Below are positions 54,801-64,000 of a stretch of DNA of 64,000 nucleotides, one piece after another (the stretch's first letter is position 1; every line of letters starts with the position of its first letter). The DNA is from Acholoe squamosa (Eukaryota > Annelida > Polychaeta > Phyllodocida > Polynoidae). The notes beneath the pieces were generated by a model. The model was not told where the DNA came from, did not search any database, and worked only from the letters and a program-made list of their open reading frames with translations. The stretch spans positions 73,877,972-73,941,971 of the forward strand of contig OX439040.1 in NCBI GenBank assembly GCA_949317995.1. The letters run 5' to 3'. The position numbers and the translations under genes were made by a program.

Positions 54801-56609
54801 TCAAGCGGCTGGTGGCCTCTGAGATGGCGCGCCTGCTGCCATCTGGTGTGAAAAAGGGGCACTACCCATTCTGTCTTGGCCCTGATGGTGAGAAATGGGC
54901 GTGGCACCTGTAGCGCCTCGAGCTGTGTTGTTTTGGAAGGCGCAGGGTGGTGTTAAGGTGTTTCCTGGTGTAAGGGCTGCTGGGTTTGGACTACCAGTTG
55001 TTCTGTTTAATCCCTGTTGGAGACCATGTTGTTGTTGGCGTTGAAGGGGATTTGTTGGGTTGGATAGGCTTGGTGGTGGAGGAGGCGCTGTTTGTTGCTG
55101 GTCAAGTATTCTGAGGATGTTTGACTTCATGTCGTCAAGATTTCTGGCGATCCTGTTAGAGATTTCCATAGTCATGGCTTCAGTCTGCCTTAGGGTGGCT
55201 TCACTCCTTTCTACTGCAGATCTGTGGACAGCTGTCATGCCGCGCTCCATATTTGATTTCCAAGTGTCCATTGTATCCAGTCTGTCATTCACCCTGGAGA
55301 GCTGTTCTGCATTGCTGCTTCCAATCCTTCTGATTTCAGTGGAGATAAGGCTGATTTGACCGGCTAGTTCATTAGATAGTGTCTCACTGACAGCTGCAGT
55401 GCACTCTTTTATGATATCTCTGGTCGCAGCCTGGGTGTCGTTTGGTGGGGGTTGTGCAGAGGACATATTTCTGGTGTTTCTATGTCTGTTGAGATGTGGG
55501 AAGGTTATCTCTGGATCTTCCTCTGATGTGCTGGAGCTGGTTAGTGTGTTGTTGGGAGCTTGTGGCGTTGTATTGAACACACTAGATGTAGCTCTGATGT
55601 TCCCCCTGATGGCGTTATCTACACTCCTATTGAGTCTGTAATATGGAGGTCTTCCTCTAGGTTTGGGTGAGCAGGACCTGGCTCTTCTCCTGGGGCTAGG
55701 GGTGTGTAGGGGCAGGGAGAAGTATGATGTATTCCTGCTGCTGGCGCCAGATGATAGGTTATCAGAAATGGCAATGCCTTCTGGGTTAGAAGGATTGTAG
55801 TATGTGCTAAAACAGTCAGTGGGTGGTCTTGAGCTGGGCCAATCTTCATATAGCAGATTGTTGATTCTGGCTGCGAAAGCTGAGGGGGATTCCTCAGATT
55901 GGCTGCTCCGAAAACTGCAGGGGTTTACCTCTACAGCTCGTCCTACAGTGTGGTTTGGTGCTAGTCTCCACCTGGCGAAAGCTGACCTTCTTCTGTCTCC
56001 CCAATAATCAGCGTCAAGCTGTGTAGGTGTATTTGGCTCTTGGGCTATGTAGTTGTCCCAAGTCAAGTCAGTAGGACTGGTGTTTATAGAGTTTGTTGAA
56101 GATGGGCCAGTACCGGTATTGTGCTGCTCAGGGTAAGTGGGGATGCTTTCCAAAGCAGCTGGTAGGTGGGGTGATCTGGCTTCCAGGTGGGAGTCAAGTT
56201 CTAGGTGACTCTGTGTGTGGTGCACAGGTGAAGTGGTAATATTGCCTGGTATTCCAGCAAGTCTTAAAGATGGAGAGTCAGAGGCAGACAGGCCAGGTAA
56301 TGTTAGATTTAACTCTGGGGCAGGTGGTGCCACTGGTGTGCTGGTCTGTCCTCCAGTATTGTCTCCAATATGAGTAGGTGAAAAGGTGGTTTTTGTTTTA
56401 CTCACAGGTGTTGATTTTTGTAGAGATGCTGGTAATATTGGGTCTAGAGTCAGCGCATCAGGTGATGAGTCTCTCTGGTTGGGTTCCTGATTTGGTGCTG
56501 CTTCTGCTGCTGCTGCTGCTGCTAGCTGGTTTTGGGTCGTGTCTCGTCCCGGTGTTGTAATGGCACGTTCAGGAGTTGGCTCTTTGGGCGTTGTCTCACT
56601 TTTATTCAT
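54801..56609 (-). CDS. Element C N-terminal gag ORF
   Basis: 602 codons, ATG at 56,609, ending in UGA at 54,803-54,801. After the UGA the same frame stays open to and through gag. Residues 1-330 are polar, Pro/Ser/Thr-rich; about 330-390 is basic (RRRARSCSPKPRGRPP, another RGRP AT-hook-like motif). About 400-520 is a coiled coil (SSNAEQLSRVNDRLDTMDTW, then RSEATLRQTEAM). The end is Pro/Gln-rich. In element A a comparable coiled coil is fused to the capsid domain without a stop, so this ORF plus gag probably corresponds to one polyprotein. Confidence 0.75.
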   Translation of the reverse strand: MNKSETTPKEPTPERAITTPGRDTTQNQLAAAAAAEAAPNQEPNQRDSSPDALTLDPILPASLQKSTPVSKTKTTFSPTHIGDNTGGQTSTPVAPPAPELNLTLPGLSASDSPSLRLAGIPGNITTSPVHHTQSHLELDSHLEARSPHLPAALESIPTYPEQHNTGTGPSSTNSINTSPTDLTWDNYIAQEPNTPTQLDADYWGDRRRSAFARWRLAPNHTVGRAVEVNPCSFRSSQSEESPSAFAARINNLLYEDWPSSRPPTDCFSTYYNPSNPEGIAISDNLSSGASSRNTSYFSLPLHTPSPRRRARSCSPKPRGRPPYYRLNRSVDNAIRGNIRATSSVFNTTPQAPNNTLTSSSTSEEDPEITFPHLNRHRNTRNMSSAQPPPNDTQAATRDIIKECTAAVSETLSNELAGQISLISTEIRRIGSSNAEQLSRVNDRLDTMDTWKSNMERGMTAVHRSAVERSEATLRQTEAMTMEISNRIARNLDDMKSNILRILDQQQTAPPPPPSLSNPTNPLQRQQQHGLQQGLNRTTGSPNPAALTPGNTLTPPCAFQNNTARGATGATPISHHQGQDRMGSAPFSHQMAAGAPSQRPPAA

Positions 56610-56644
56610 GGCTCATGAGAGGTGATAACAATGGAATCTTCTGA

Positions 56645-56658
56645 GGGTTTCTCCACCA
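56645..56658 (-). promoter_or_regulatory. Element C primer-binding site (tRNA unassigned)
   Basis: One base after the 5' LTR the minus strand reads TGGTGGAGAAACCC, the TGG expected opposite the tRNA CCA end. The tRNA is not identified with confidence. Confidence 0.55.
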
Positions 56659-56659
56659 T

Positions 56660-57324
56660 TGTCGACGGACCGTTACAAGTCATGAACATGAGCAACTCAG
56701 GAGTCTAGAGAGTACAGTTGATGGATCCACTTTATTGTAGTGTTAGGCAGGTACATGTTGGCATGGTGATGTACAATGTGTGTGCTGCCCACCTGATCAA
56801 GCTAGCTCTATACCAAGGCACTGTGTGTCATAGAGACTAGGTGTGGAGAGAGGAAAGTAAAGAATAAGAGTATCCCAAGCTAGTCCTGTATTCATATATA
56901 TAGGAGCAGCTCGGGGTAGGCATGACGTCAGTCTTGGGAGAAGCATGACGTCATGCTTAGGGATTGGCAAGACCCAACGTGCCTTGCATCATCTCACCCT
57001 GGAGGGGGGAGGGGGCTTGCCTAAAGGTGGGTCGAGCTGGCCACCTGTTGGAGGAGCAGCTCGATCCCTGATTGGCTAGGAATGGAGGTGGGTGTGAGCG
57101 CACTCCCACCCTGTACCTAGGGTTAGTGGGGGTCGAGGTCATGACCCCTAGCCAGGATCCGGAGGTGAATCTGAGGTCACTGGCCAGGGGAGGCAGAGCT
57201 GGGTACAGATACCTGGCTCTGTCAGATCCAAAGGTTTGGTAAAGGGAGCCTTATAGGCGAGCTTGATCATTCGGCTTAAAATATTTCATATAATAATAAA
57301 TGAACCTTGAATACCCCATTGACA
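56660..57324 (-). repeat. Element C 5' LTR
   Basis: 665 bases, TG...CA. On the minus strand: CRE sites TGACGTCA at 56,953-56,946 and 56,930-56,923, TATATATA box at 56,902-56,894, AATAAA at 56,736-56,731. This is a compact U3-R-U5 with cAMP-response-type input. Confidence 0.95.
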
Positions 57325-57930
57325 CTGCTATTCATTGATCTCCACCTATGCATACATAAGGAGATAGGTGTTTAGCAGACTCTATAGTTACAGGCTTAGT
57401 GCAGCACTAGAACGTATACACTGCCTTACTGCTTATTTTGAAAAAAAAAGGTATTAATCATGTCTGGTACTTTCTGGGATATTACAGATTGATTATTCCT
57501 AATATCATTTACCTACATTAACTACACTTATCCATGAGTTGCCTGGACAGTACACTCGTACCTAGTGCCATATATAGGCACTAGTGACTGCTACAATGTC
57601 CTTGAACTTGGCACTCTTCAACCCTATGTTTCAGACTAGAAAAATAAAACCTATGCTTGAAGAGTGAGCAGTATTTCCAGTAACTGCCTACTTATGAGTG
57701 AGGCATAGTGGGAATGAAATTAGTGTTCTTCCACCAGACTTTTCTGCTTCCTATACTGCTTCCTGTATGGTGGTTCCCTAAGGGTTTATACCTCAGGGCA
57801 CCAGAGTACCTGGACAGGAGATAGAAGTCCATCCACTATGGCATTATAAAAATGAATATGATATAACTGTATACTAAATCCTCCCTGATATAAGTTTGTT
57901 TTCAATGACTGAGTGACCAGGCTGTCTATT
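57325..57930. other. Right flank of element C
   Basis: It starts with the CTGC target duplication. No gene was recognised. Confidence 0.4.
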
Positions 57931-57931
57931 A

Positions 57932-58132
57932 CAGTAGTCTGTGTGGCACCCGCAGCGGTGGTGTCGGTAGCAGCTATTAGTAATGAAGTTACAGGAACAT
58001 CGGGTTTGTCCATGTACCGCCGTGCCACCTACATCTGTCTGCCGGATATCTTAGGTCAAGTCACCACTACCACTGTTACATGTGACCATAACACTGCCTA
58101 CACCTGGCATATATACGATCACTCTAATGTTG
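57932..58132 (+). other. Candidate cellular exon
   Basis: An open stretch between an acceptor-like 'gtctattacag' and a donor-like TGTTG|GTAGGT encodes about 65 residues with RRATYICLPD and TCDHNTAYTWHIYD. Two cysteines are spaced about 19 apart in a beta-rich setting, suggesting an extracellular domain. The family is unknown; it may be a fragment of a decayed host gene. Confidence 0.35.
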
Positions 58133-58364
58133 GTAGGTTGTCATATGATATTCTTTTTTATTCTTGAAAGGAGGCATTTAGTTATTTAAGACTAACATGT
58201 TATCTCTTTTATTCATGTTATCCTTGTGGGTCACAACAATACACCACACTGCACAGTTGCCAAATTATATGCCTGACCTAAGCCTTTCTTGCTCAGTGAA
58301 ACAAGGTTGTAACTGTAATTCTGGGTCACCATGTTGACCATGTTGAGGCAATGAAATGATATAA

Positions 58365-59060
58365 TGCCAGTAGTATAGTATGTATCGGAATGGGACTATA
58401 GTTAAGTACTGTTTATTACTCACTCGACCTGCAGCCAATCAGAGGGCTCCATTTGGTCACGTTACCTCCAAAGACCTACTGACCTACTTAGGTGATCACG
58501 TGTACAGCATGTGACCTAGTTAGGTGATCACATGATCACCATGTGACCTAATTAGGTGATCACGTGACCTAGTTAGGTTGTCATGTGACCTGACCTACTT
58601 ATATAGTCACGTGACCTCATTTGCATAATAGACCACGACCCTTGATTACTTATAAAAGGTTTTGAGTTTTTTTTGAGAAAAAATATTTAAGTGGTGATAG
58701 ATTTCAACGTGAATTGATATACTTTATTGATAGTTTACTAAGTTATTGATTTTTTTTTATAAAAAATACTTTTTGGCAAGCTAAAAGCTTGCAAAAAGAT
58801 TTGGGGTATTTAGTTTGGCAAGCTAAAAGCTTGCCCTAAAAAAAAGAAAAATTTGGGGGCCATTATTTATTAAAGCAAGGTAAAAGCTTACCCCGAAACA
58901 GGGTGTGTGTTTTTACTTAGGTGGTTATGTAACCTCATTTGCATAATAAACTACGCCCCCTTTTATGTTAATGAGTAGCGATCATTATGACCTAGTTAGG
59001 TTATCATGTGTCTACTATGTGACCTTATTTGCATAATAGACCAAGTTTTTCTTATTTTAA
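58365..59060 (-). repeat. Dispersed repeat, copy 2 (inverted)
   Basis: Reverse-oriented relative of 3,715-4,310. It shares 'ctatagtcccattcc', 'ccaatcagagg', repeated CACGTGACC/GTGATCAC palindromes, 'atttgcataatag', and several hairpins of the GGCAAGCT-aaa-AGCTTGCC type at 58,773-58,835. Confidence 0.65.
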
Positions 59061-60390
59061 TGAGTAGCATCCATTATGATTATTCATAAAAGGTCTGAAT
59101 TTTTTTTGAGAAGAAATATTAAAGCGTTTTTTAAAGCGTTTTTTTTTAACAAGAGGACAGGTTTTCTGATAGTGAAATGAATATACCCCTATTGATTTGT
59201 TTACAAAGTTATTGTACCCTCTCCAGAAAACAGCTTTTAAACAGTCTTTCAATGTGAAATTGATGTACTCCCTTATTAATCTGTCTCCTCCAGAAAGGTC
59301 TCTCCAGAAAACATAGTCTGTAGAGTTGTCGGTGTTTTCATGATTAAGGTGTAAAATGAAGTGTGAGGGAACAAAATTTTATTTTTCCTTATATACCCAT
59401 CCAAGAGGTAAGGAGACCTTTGCTCGGCAGGCTATCTGTTTGTTTTTGATTTTTCCTTATTGTTTGGATGAAGGTATGGATCCTTAAGATTATTAAGTGT
59501 GGTCCCAGAGGGAAAAGATAAAAGACTTTAAGCTTTGTAGACACTACTCCTTTTTTAAAAGAAAAGTTATTACATCATCAATGAGTGTATTTTTTTTTCC
59601 ATTCATAGACATAGAATGGTAACCCACAGTTCAGGTTAATGACAAAAGGAGGAGTAAAAAGAGGAATTAACTTATTAACTGATTTGTTATACTTAACCTG
59701 CTTACTATTCTACATGCACGTTTGTAGGTAGGTACGTACAAAGGCAACCACATACAAAGGTAGGTGGGGAGGTGCCAGGGCACATGTCCACCATTTCTGT
59801 TGTACACCCCAGGTAGCCCCATACCTTTGGTAGTGAGTAATCTAATTAAAGCTGCAATAAATGTTGGAATAACCTTCTTTAATATTTATTTCACACAATT
59901 TTATGGGTAATGCTGAGTAGGTTAGCTTTCCAATGTAGATTTAATAGAACCCATAGAATAACAGGCTAATTTTTAATAACAGATGGAGCTACTGAGCTGG
60001 TTAGCTGAATTAGGTGTGTGTTAACATGGATAAAACGCTGGAAGCATTTTTTATTTTGAAACATTTGTATTTTTTGGAATTAGCAAGGTTAGAGCTCACA
60101 AATCCAAAATAGGATTTAACCACCACACTTATGATAAAAGAAAATGGGTAAATGAAAAACACATTTTTTTTTAAAGTCTTGTAGCAGCTTTAAAACAGTT
60201 TGACTTTGATCTTACAAGATTGATATTTTTCCCTTGTTGTTAATCACCCCCTGTAGTTTTTGTATACAGACTTTGAACACCTTAAGCTCCTAATGAAACA
60301 TAAGCCTCTTATACATGTAAGTAGCATTAAGGTGATTATCACAGCTTTTACACCGGTTATCCCACTTTGATATGCTTAATCCAGGGGTGG
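59061..60390. other. AT-rich intergenic DNA
   Basis: T- and A-runs, no supported gene. Confidence 0.4.
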
Positions 60391-60395
60391 AAGGG

Positions 60396-60438
60396 TCCAG
60401 GTGAAAATAGGATTACATCACTCTCTCGACTATATAAA
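60396..60438 (+). promoter_or_regulatory. Third member of the apoptosis-locus promoter family
   Basis: 'tccaggtgaaaat' then TATATAAA (60,431-60,438) and 'tttttttggaaggacagg' resemble 1,847-1,900. Downstream there is only a Ser-rich 66-codon frame (60,401-60,601) that overlaps the promoter, so no gene is called. Confidence 0.5.
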
Positions 60439-60601
60439 GAGCCCTGATTTTTTTGGAAGGACAGGTCACGTTTTTGACAGCATCAGCGACAGTGGGGGCA
60501 GCATAAGCAGGAGCATAAGCAAGTGCAGCGACAGCACCAGCAGAGCATACATGTGCATTGGGAGGCACAAGTGCAACAGCAAAATCACAGAGCAGGAGTA
60601 A

Positions 60602-63020
60602 ATTGTGAGCAAATGGTATAAGGTATGTAACTGATTGCCATAAGTCTATTAGTTAAGCCTTTTTTTTAGTTAAGCCTTTTTTTTAGCCCAGCACTTGTTA
60701 CTAAAGACCGAGAGGTTGTAATAATGGGGTTCATACAGAGGTATGAAAGTTTAAGCGTTCTCAGTCAAAAGGACGAGTACAAAAAACAACCACCAAGAAA
60801 TAGAGCTAAAACTTCCATTGTAGTTTAGATCTACCTATAGTATTTGTGTGTTCCCAAAATGTTGGTTGCCGTTGTGTTTTTTTATTCTCTAACCAGATTT
60901 AGTGTAAGTGTATCGCTTCTAAATGGGGGTCTGTGTGCTTGAAGAGTGCCTGCATGCTTGACTGATCCTTGAACTGTGCACAATTGATTGACAGTCACAT
61001 AATATCCACTCACACACTCCTCAACCACACATCTTACCTTTTCTACTGAATGTTCTAAACTAAGGAATCTGCTGAATACTGACTGATGTCAGAATGAACC
61101 TTTTAAACTGGGGAACATGACAAACCTGAGGATATTGGATTAATTTGGTCTCAAAAGTCAGACAAGATACTTTTGTTTGTTATTTGCACACAGGGTACAC
61201 GGAAAGATGTACCACCTATTGACTGGTAAAGAAAATATAGAATTACATGCATATTTTTTTTATAACTTTTAGCATTGAGTAATCTCAGTCTCAATTTACC
61301 AATATTGAAACGATACTCAGTCAAGTTATGAGCGAATGGTCTAAAATTGAGGTAGGTGGGTTGTGTGTGAGTAGGATGTCTATGGAGCTATAACATAGGG
61401 AGCTAACTGGTAAATGGACTATGAAAAATATACCTCTCCAAAAGTGGGGTCCTCCAGGGGGGGGGGAATTACAGCATGGTAATAACCTTCCCTTTACAGT
61501 TTCAGTTTAACTCCTTGGTTAATTTGCTTCCTCTTTACCTGATACACAGAAGTCACCTGGTGACATAAATCGGAATACATCAATGAAACTAAGTGAGACA
61601 AATGTATGAAAGTTCAAACGTTCTCATTCAAAAGGAACGAGTAGATAAGGGATACTGGGTACTAGTGTGTATTCCAGTAATAGTATCTACAATTGTGTAG
61701 AATTTTTTAATACTGGTACTCACAGATTGAGGTCCTACTGGATTCACTAAACTCCTATTGAAAGGTAAGCTTCCTCTAAATTTAATTTCCATGAGACAAT
61801 AACCTCAACAATCTATCAGATGCACTACATAACACCCATAAGGAAGTCATGCTACAAAGTACACCCATAGGTTACTACTACAAGAGGAGAGTATGTGCAC
61901 TGGTAGAATCAAAACAATTTACACTTCACTGCACCCATACCCATCAAACTGGGAAAAGTATCTACTTTATTTATAGAACAGAGCTATTTTTTTCCTACAA
62001 GATGACCAATCCACCTCCCAAAGTTCCACAAAAAAGGTGTCTACCAAAAATGGTGTAGGTCAACGCTGACTGTATATATATTACATTTACACTTTTTCTA
62101 TTAGTTGAATGCAATACAAATGTAAAGTTTAAGTATTTTAGCAATGGGTAAAACCAAATTCGCACAGGTTTACACCAAGATAAGTCAGTATTACATCTCG
62201 GTTTACATGAATGCTGACCGAATTCTTCACCACAGCGCTTGGTGGCGGCAACTAGTGAAAAAATACAAAACTACTACCATGGATATAGTGTGTGTGTATA
62301 AGTCCCTGGGTGCTGATTGAATTTAATCCACTATACCCCTGACACTTAAACATACTATTGTGCTATGATATAAATACAACACAAGCATCATGATGCCTTA
62401 AATCATACATCATGCACACCATGATGCAGTAGGTAATTTAACTTTGGTTAAAGGAGTGGTTCCTATTCGGACCTAGTGGGATAGGGGTGGTACCCTAGTG
62501 TTTAGCTGAAGCTGACCATCAGCATGTACCTTACACTGGTTGTAGGGTACAGTTATGTAATAGCTGGTGGGAATTCACTCTGTCCCACCTCACATACAAA
62601 AGTAATATTAATACTCATTGATTAACACAGTGGCTTAATCATATAAATACAACTTCAAAGGTATGGATATTGTTAGTTACAGTGAGAAGTGTCATATATT
62701 TACTGGTTTCCAATGTACAAGCTATCAGTATGTCTAAACCAATCATAATGGGCCGTGAGTGGCTGTCCAATCTTAATTGGGTGGGAAAAAATAAACAAGT
62801 AGGTAATTATAGCTGTGTCTAAACCAATTAAAGCATCCTCTTTAAAGGTCTTTAAGAACACACATGTCTGTATATACTACTACTACCCTCATTAAAATTA
62901 CATATGTGCAGAGATGACATACAAACTATAAAATCTAAAAAAACATACGAAGGTCAGGGGTATGTCTTAGATGTTGTCTGTGGAGTAGCAGGTCACAGAA
63001 GGTTGTACTAAGGTAAGGGG
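60602..63020. other. Intergenic DNA with a duplicated block
   Basis: A block containing 'gtatgaaagttnaancgttctca' followed by 'aaaggNacgagta' occurs at about 60,741 and 61,604. No gene was recognised; the 69-codon frame at 61,849 has no support. Confidence 0.45.
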
Positions 63021-63069
63021 AGTGCAAAAAAAATGTCTTCTGTCTTCATTCCTCCCAGAGCTTCTTTGA

Positions 63070-63254
63070 CCCTTATAGGCTATACCCACAACGTTCTAGT
63101 GTCAGTAGCTGGGTTTTCACCATGGTTACACTTGTTGTCACCAATCATAGGCATCCTTTGCTGTGTGCTCATGTGTCATATGCATGTACATGTATTGTGT
63201 GTCCATTATACACCTGACCTATGTCTAGACCTAGATGAGGTGAGATTTCGTTAG
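63070..63254 (+). pseudogene. env: Env fragment of a diverged element C relative
   Basis: The frame contains FSPWLHLLSPIIGILCC, matching YSPWLHLLSPLLAILCC around the first hydrophobic segment of element C env, and a following Cys-His. The rest of env is missing or unrecognisable. The orientation (plus) is opposite to the microgene copy just to the right, the same convergent layout as in element C. Confidence 0.75.
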
Positions 63255-63600
63255 CGTCCACATAACTCATCACTCTTCACAGTACACCGATCGTGGTAAA
63301 ACCACAATCTTTTTTTGACTAAGCTAAAGGAGATGATTAAGAACATCAAGTTGAGCTAACACATTATACACTGTTACTTATTCAAAGAACGCCAACCACA
63401 GTGCCTGGTTAAACTTTTCGCGCCAGTCGCATCAGTCCGGTGCCATCTTGAATATGCATCGATGTATTGAAACTGACGTCTGTCACGGCCGTCACCACGG
63501 TAACCAACCATTTGGTGACGCCCTAAACTGTTGCATGCATCATAACAACAACATTGACACGTGTTAACATGACTTTTTGCTCAGTAAACTTTCACCTACC
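63255..63600 (-). promoter_or_regulatory. Diverged copy of the element C GC-rich region
   Basis: 63,420-63,520, read on the minus strand, aligns with 42,895-43,000: GGTGACGGCCGTGACA, CAGTTTC, AAGATGGCACCGG, GGCGCGAAAAG. The short AAGATGG-start frame is not conserved, so regulation rather than coding is suggested. Confidence 0.55.
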
Positions 63601-63831
63601 TCAGAAGCCGTTCTGGGCCCCTGACTGAACGACTGTAAGCACGATTTGCGTTATACTGGAAATAAAAACAAATCTTTCTCTTTAGAAAGGCAAACCAAAC
63701 ACAAAATTAATTCAAAATTCCGAATTTGAGACGCAATTTTGATAAATTACCCACCTTCCGTTGGTCATGGTGACTGAAAGATGGATCGCTGTCCCGTTAG
63801 GGAAAAAGATGTCAATCTCATAGATTTCCAT
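63601..63831 (-). CDS. Diverged copy of the two-exon antisense microgene
   Basis: Minus strand. Exon 1 is 63,831-63,755 (77 bases, ATG), donor AAG|GTGGGT; acceptor 'tttttatttccag', exon 2 is 63,655-63,601 with TGA, followed by another donor-like GTAGGT. It encodes 43 residues with PNGT, HLS, ITQI and terminal NGF in the same places as the element C gene. The nearby env fragment shows that it belongs to a second, older element that runs out of the window. It may start upstream of 63,831, where the frame is open. Confidence 0.6.
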
Positions 63832-64000
63832 CTTGTATATGACATAACGTCTAAAAAAAAATTTCTTTTCATAGTGCGCTGACCCGAGCGTTGCGCTCCA
63901 AACTTTCTGCATATTTTTCGACCTTTTTAAAAAAATTCAATTTTTTCGACCTGTGGTTTCAAACAACAATAACCATTCACTACCAAAATCCAGTTATGCA
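63832..64000 (-). other. Upstream of the microgene copy, window edge
   Basis: Read on the minus strand, a poly-T-AG acceptor-like site lies about 20 bases before the ATG. No TATAAAAG like that of element C is evident. Confidence 0.35.

Larger units (their letters stand above)
39300..57324 (-). mobile_element. Element C: complete 18-kb env-bearing Ty3/Gypsy element
   Basis: It is bounded by two 665-bp LTRs (39,300-39,964 and 56,660-57,324) that differ at two visible positions, and by a CTGC duplication, so the insertion is recent. Minus-strand order: LTR, primer site, N-terminal gag ORF, gag, protease, RT-RNase H-integrase, unknown exon, env, post-env ORF, accessory exons, LTR. About 4.5 kb lies between env and the 3' LTR, much more than in ordinary Ty3/Gypsy elements, and it contains antisense and spliced coding signals. 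RT with YVDD, a D35E integrase and the GPY/F module assign it to Ty3/Gypsy (Metaviridae-like). Env plus accessory genes make it retrovirus-like in design. Confidence 0.93.

Noticed and set aside
56645-56658. Assigning the element C primer to tRNA-Phe
   Set aside because: TGGTGGAGAAACCC resembles the tRNA-Phe complement at 12 of 14 positions, but the mismatches lie in the acceptor end, so the assignment is not safe.
60401-60601. Ser-rich 66-codon ORF at the third promoter copy
   Set aside because: Its start lies upstream of the TATA box, so it cannot be the transcript's ORF as drawn; only the promoter similarity is kept.
61849-62058. 69-codon ORF in the right flank
   Set aside because: No domain, no promoter, no homologous copy in the window; Lys/Pro composition is not convincing.

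Overview
The window is animal (metazoan) DNA. It has GT-AG splice signals, TATA-box promoters, LTR retroelements, a LINE tail, one stand-alone BIR protein and a pair of death-fold domains. I cannot name the species. Intronless BIR and death-domain genes together with giant env-bearing Ty3/Gypsy elements fit a marine invertebrate genome (mollusc, brachiopod, amphioxus or similar) better than a vertebrate or plant. No rRNA, tRNA or CRISPR array was recognised.

Layout. 1-1,050: tandem duplicated DNA with a repeated palindromic 15-mer. 1,600-3,420: a small apoptosis-related locus with two death-fold domains (frame-broken) followed by an intact single-BIR protein, both under related TATA promoters; a third related promoter lies at 60.4 kb. 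3.7-4.3 kb and 58.4-59.05 kb: inverted copies of one dispersed repeat. 4.65-34.02 kb: a nest of two LTR elements. Element B lies on the minus strand (5' LTR 33,596-34,022, a tRNA-His-type primer site, broken gag/pro/pol). It was split by element A on the plus strand (18,928-33,383, about 14.5 kb, 4-bp target duplication AAGG, with gag, pro, RT, IN and env, all broken). A hybrid unit, element B gag/protease joined to element A LTR/gag, is tandemly repeated with identical junctions upstream of the complete A. 34-39.3 kb: intergenic DNA with a cysteine-rich exon-like ORF, a degenerate minisatellite and a LINE 3' end.

39,300-57,324: element C on the minus strand. It is a structurally complete 18-kb retrovirus-like Ty3/Gypsy element with 665-bp LTRs that differ at only 2 visible positions, and a 4-bp target duplication CTGC. 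Its order is LTR, N-terminal gag ORF, UGA, gag, UAG, protease, -1 shift, pol, a spliced unknown exon, env, a post-env ORF with a splice donor, large accessory exons, LTR. 57.3-64 kb: flanking DNA, then at 63.0-63.9 kb a diverged fragment of a C-related element.

The most interesting content is in the 3' regions of elements A and C. Both carry what looks like an antisense gene, running towards env from its own TATA box. In C it is a two-exon microgene of 44 codons. It is conserved in the diverged 63-kb copy with the same 77-base first exon, the same intron phase and a second donor just after the stop. In A it is an intact, GC-rich 157-codon ORF, followed 45 bases later by a sequence matching the histone mRNA 3' stem-loop and a purine-rich downstream element. 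C also has a 280-codon open frame without a usable ATG that starts at a splice acceptor, which suggests complex-retrovirus-style spliced accessory genes. These are readings by eye; no database comparison was possible.
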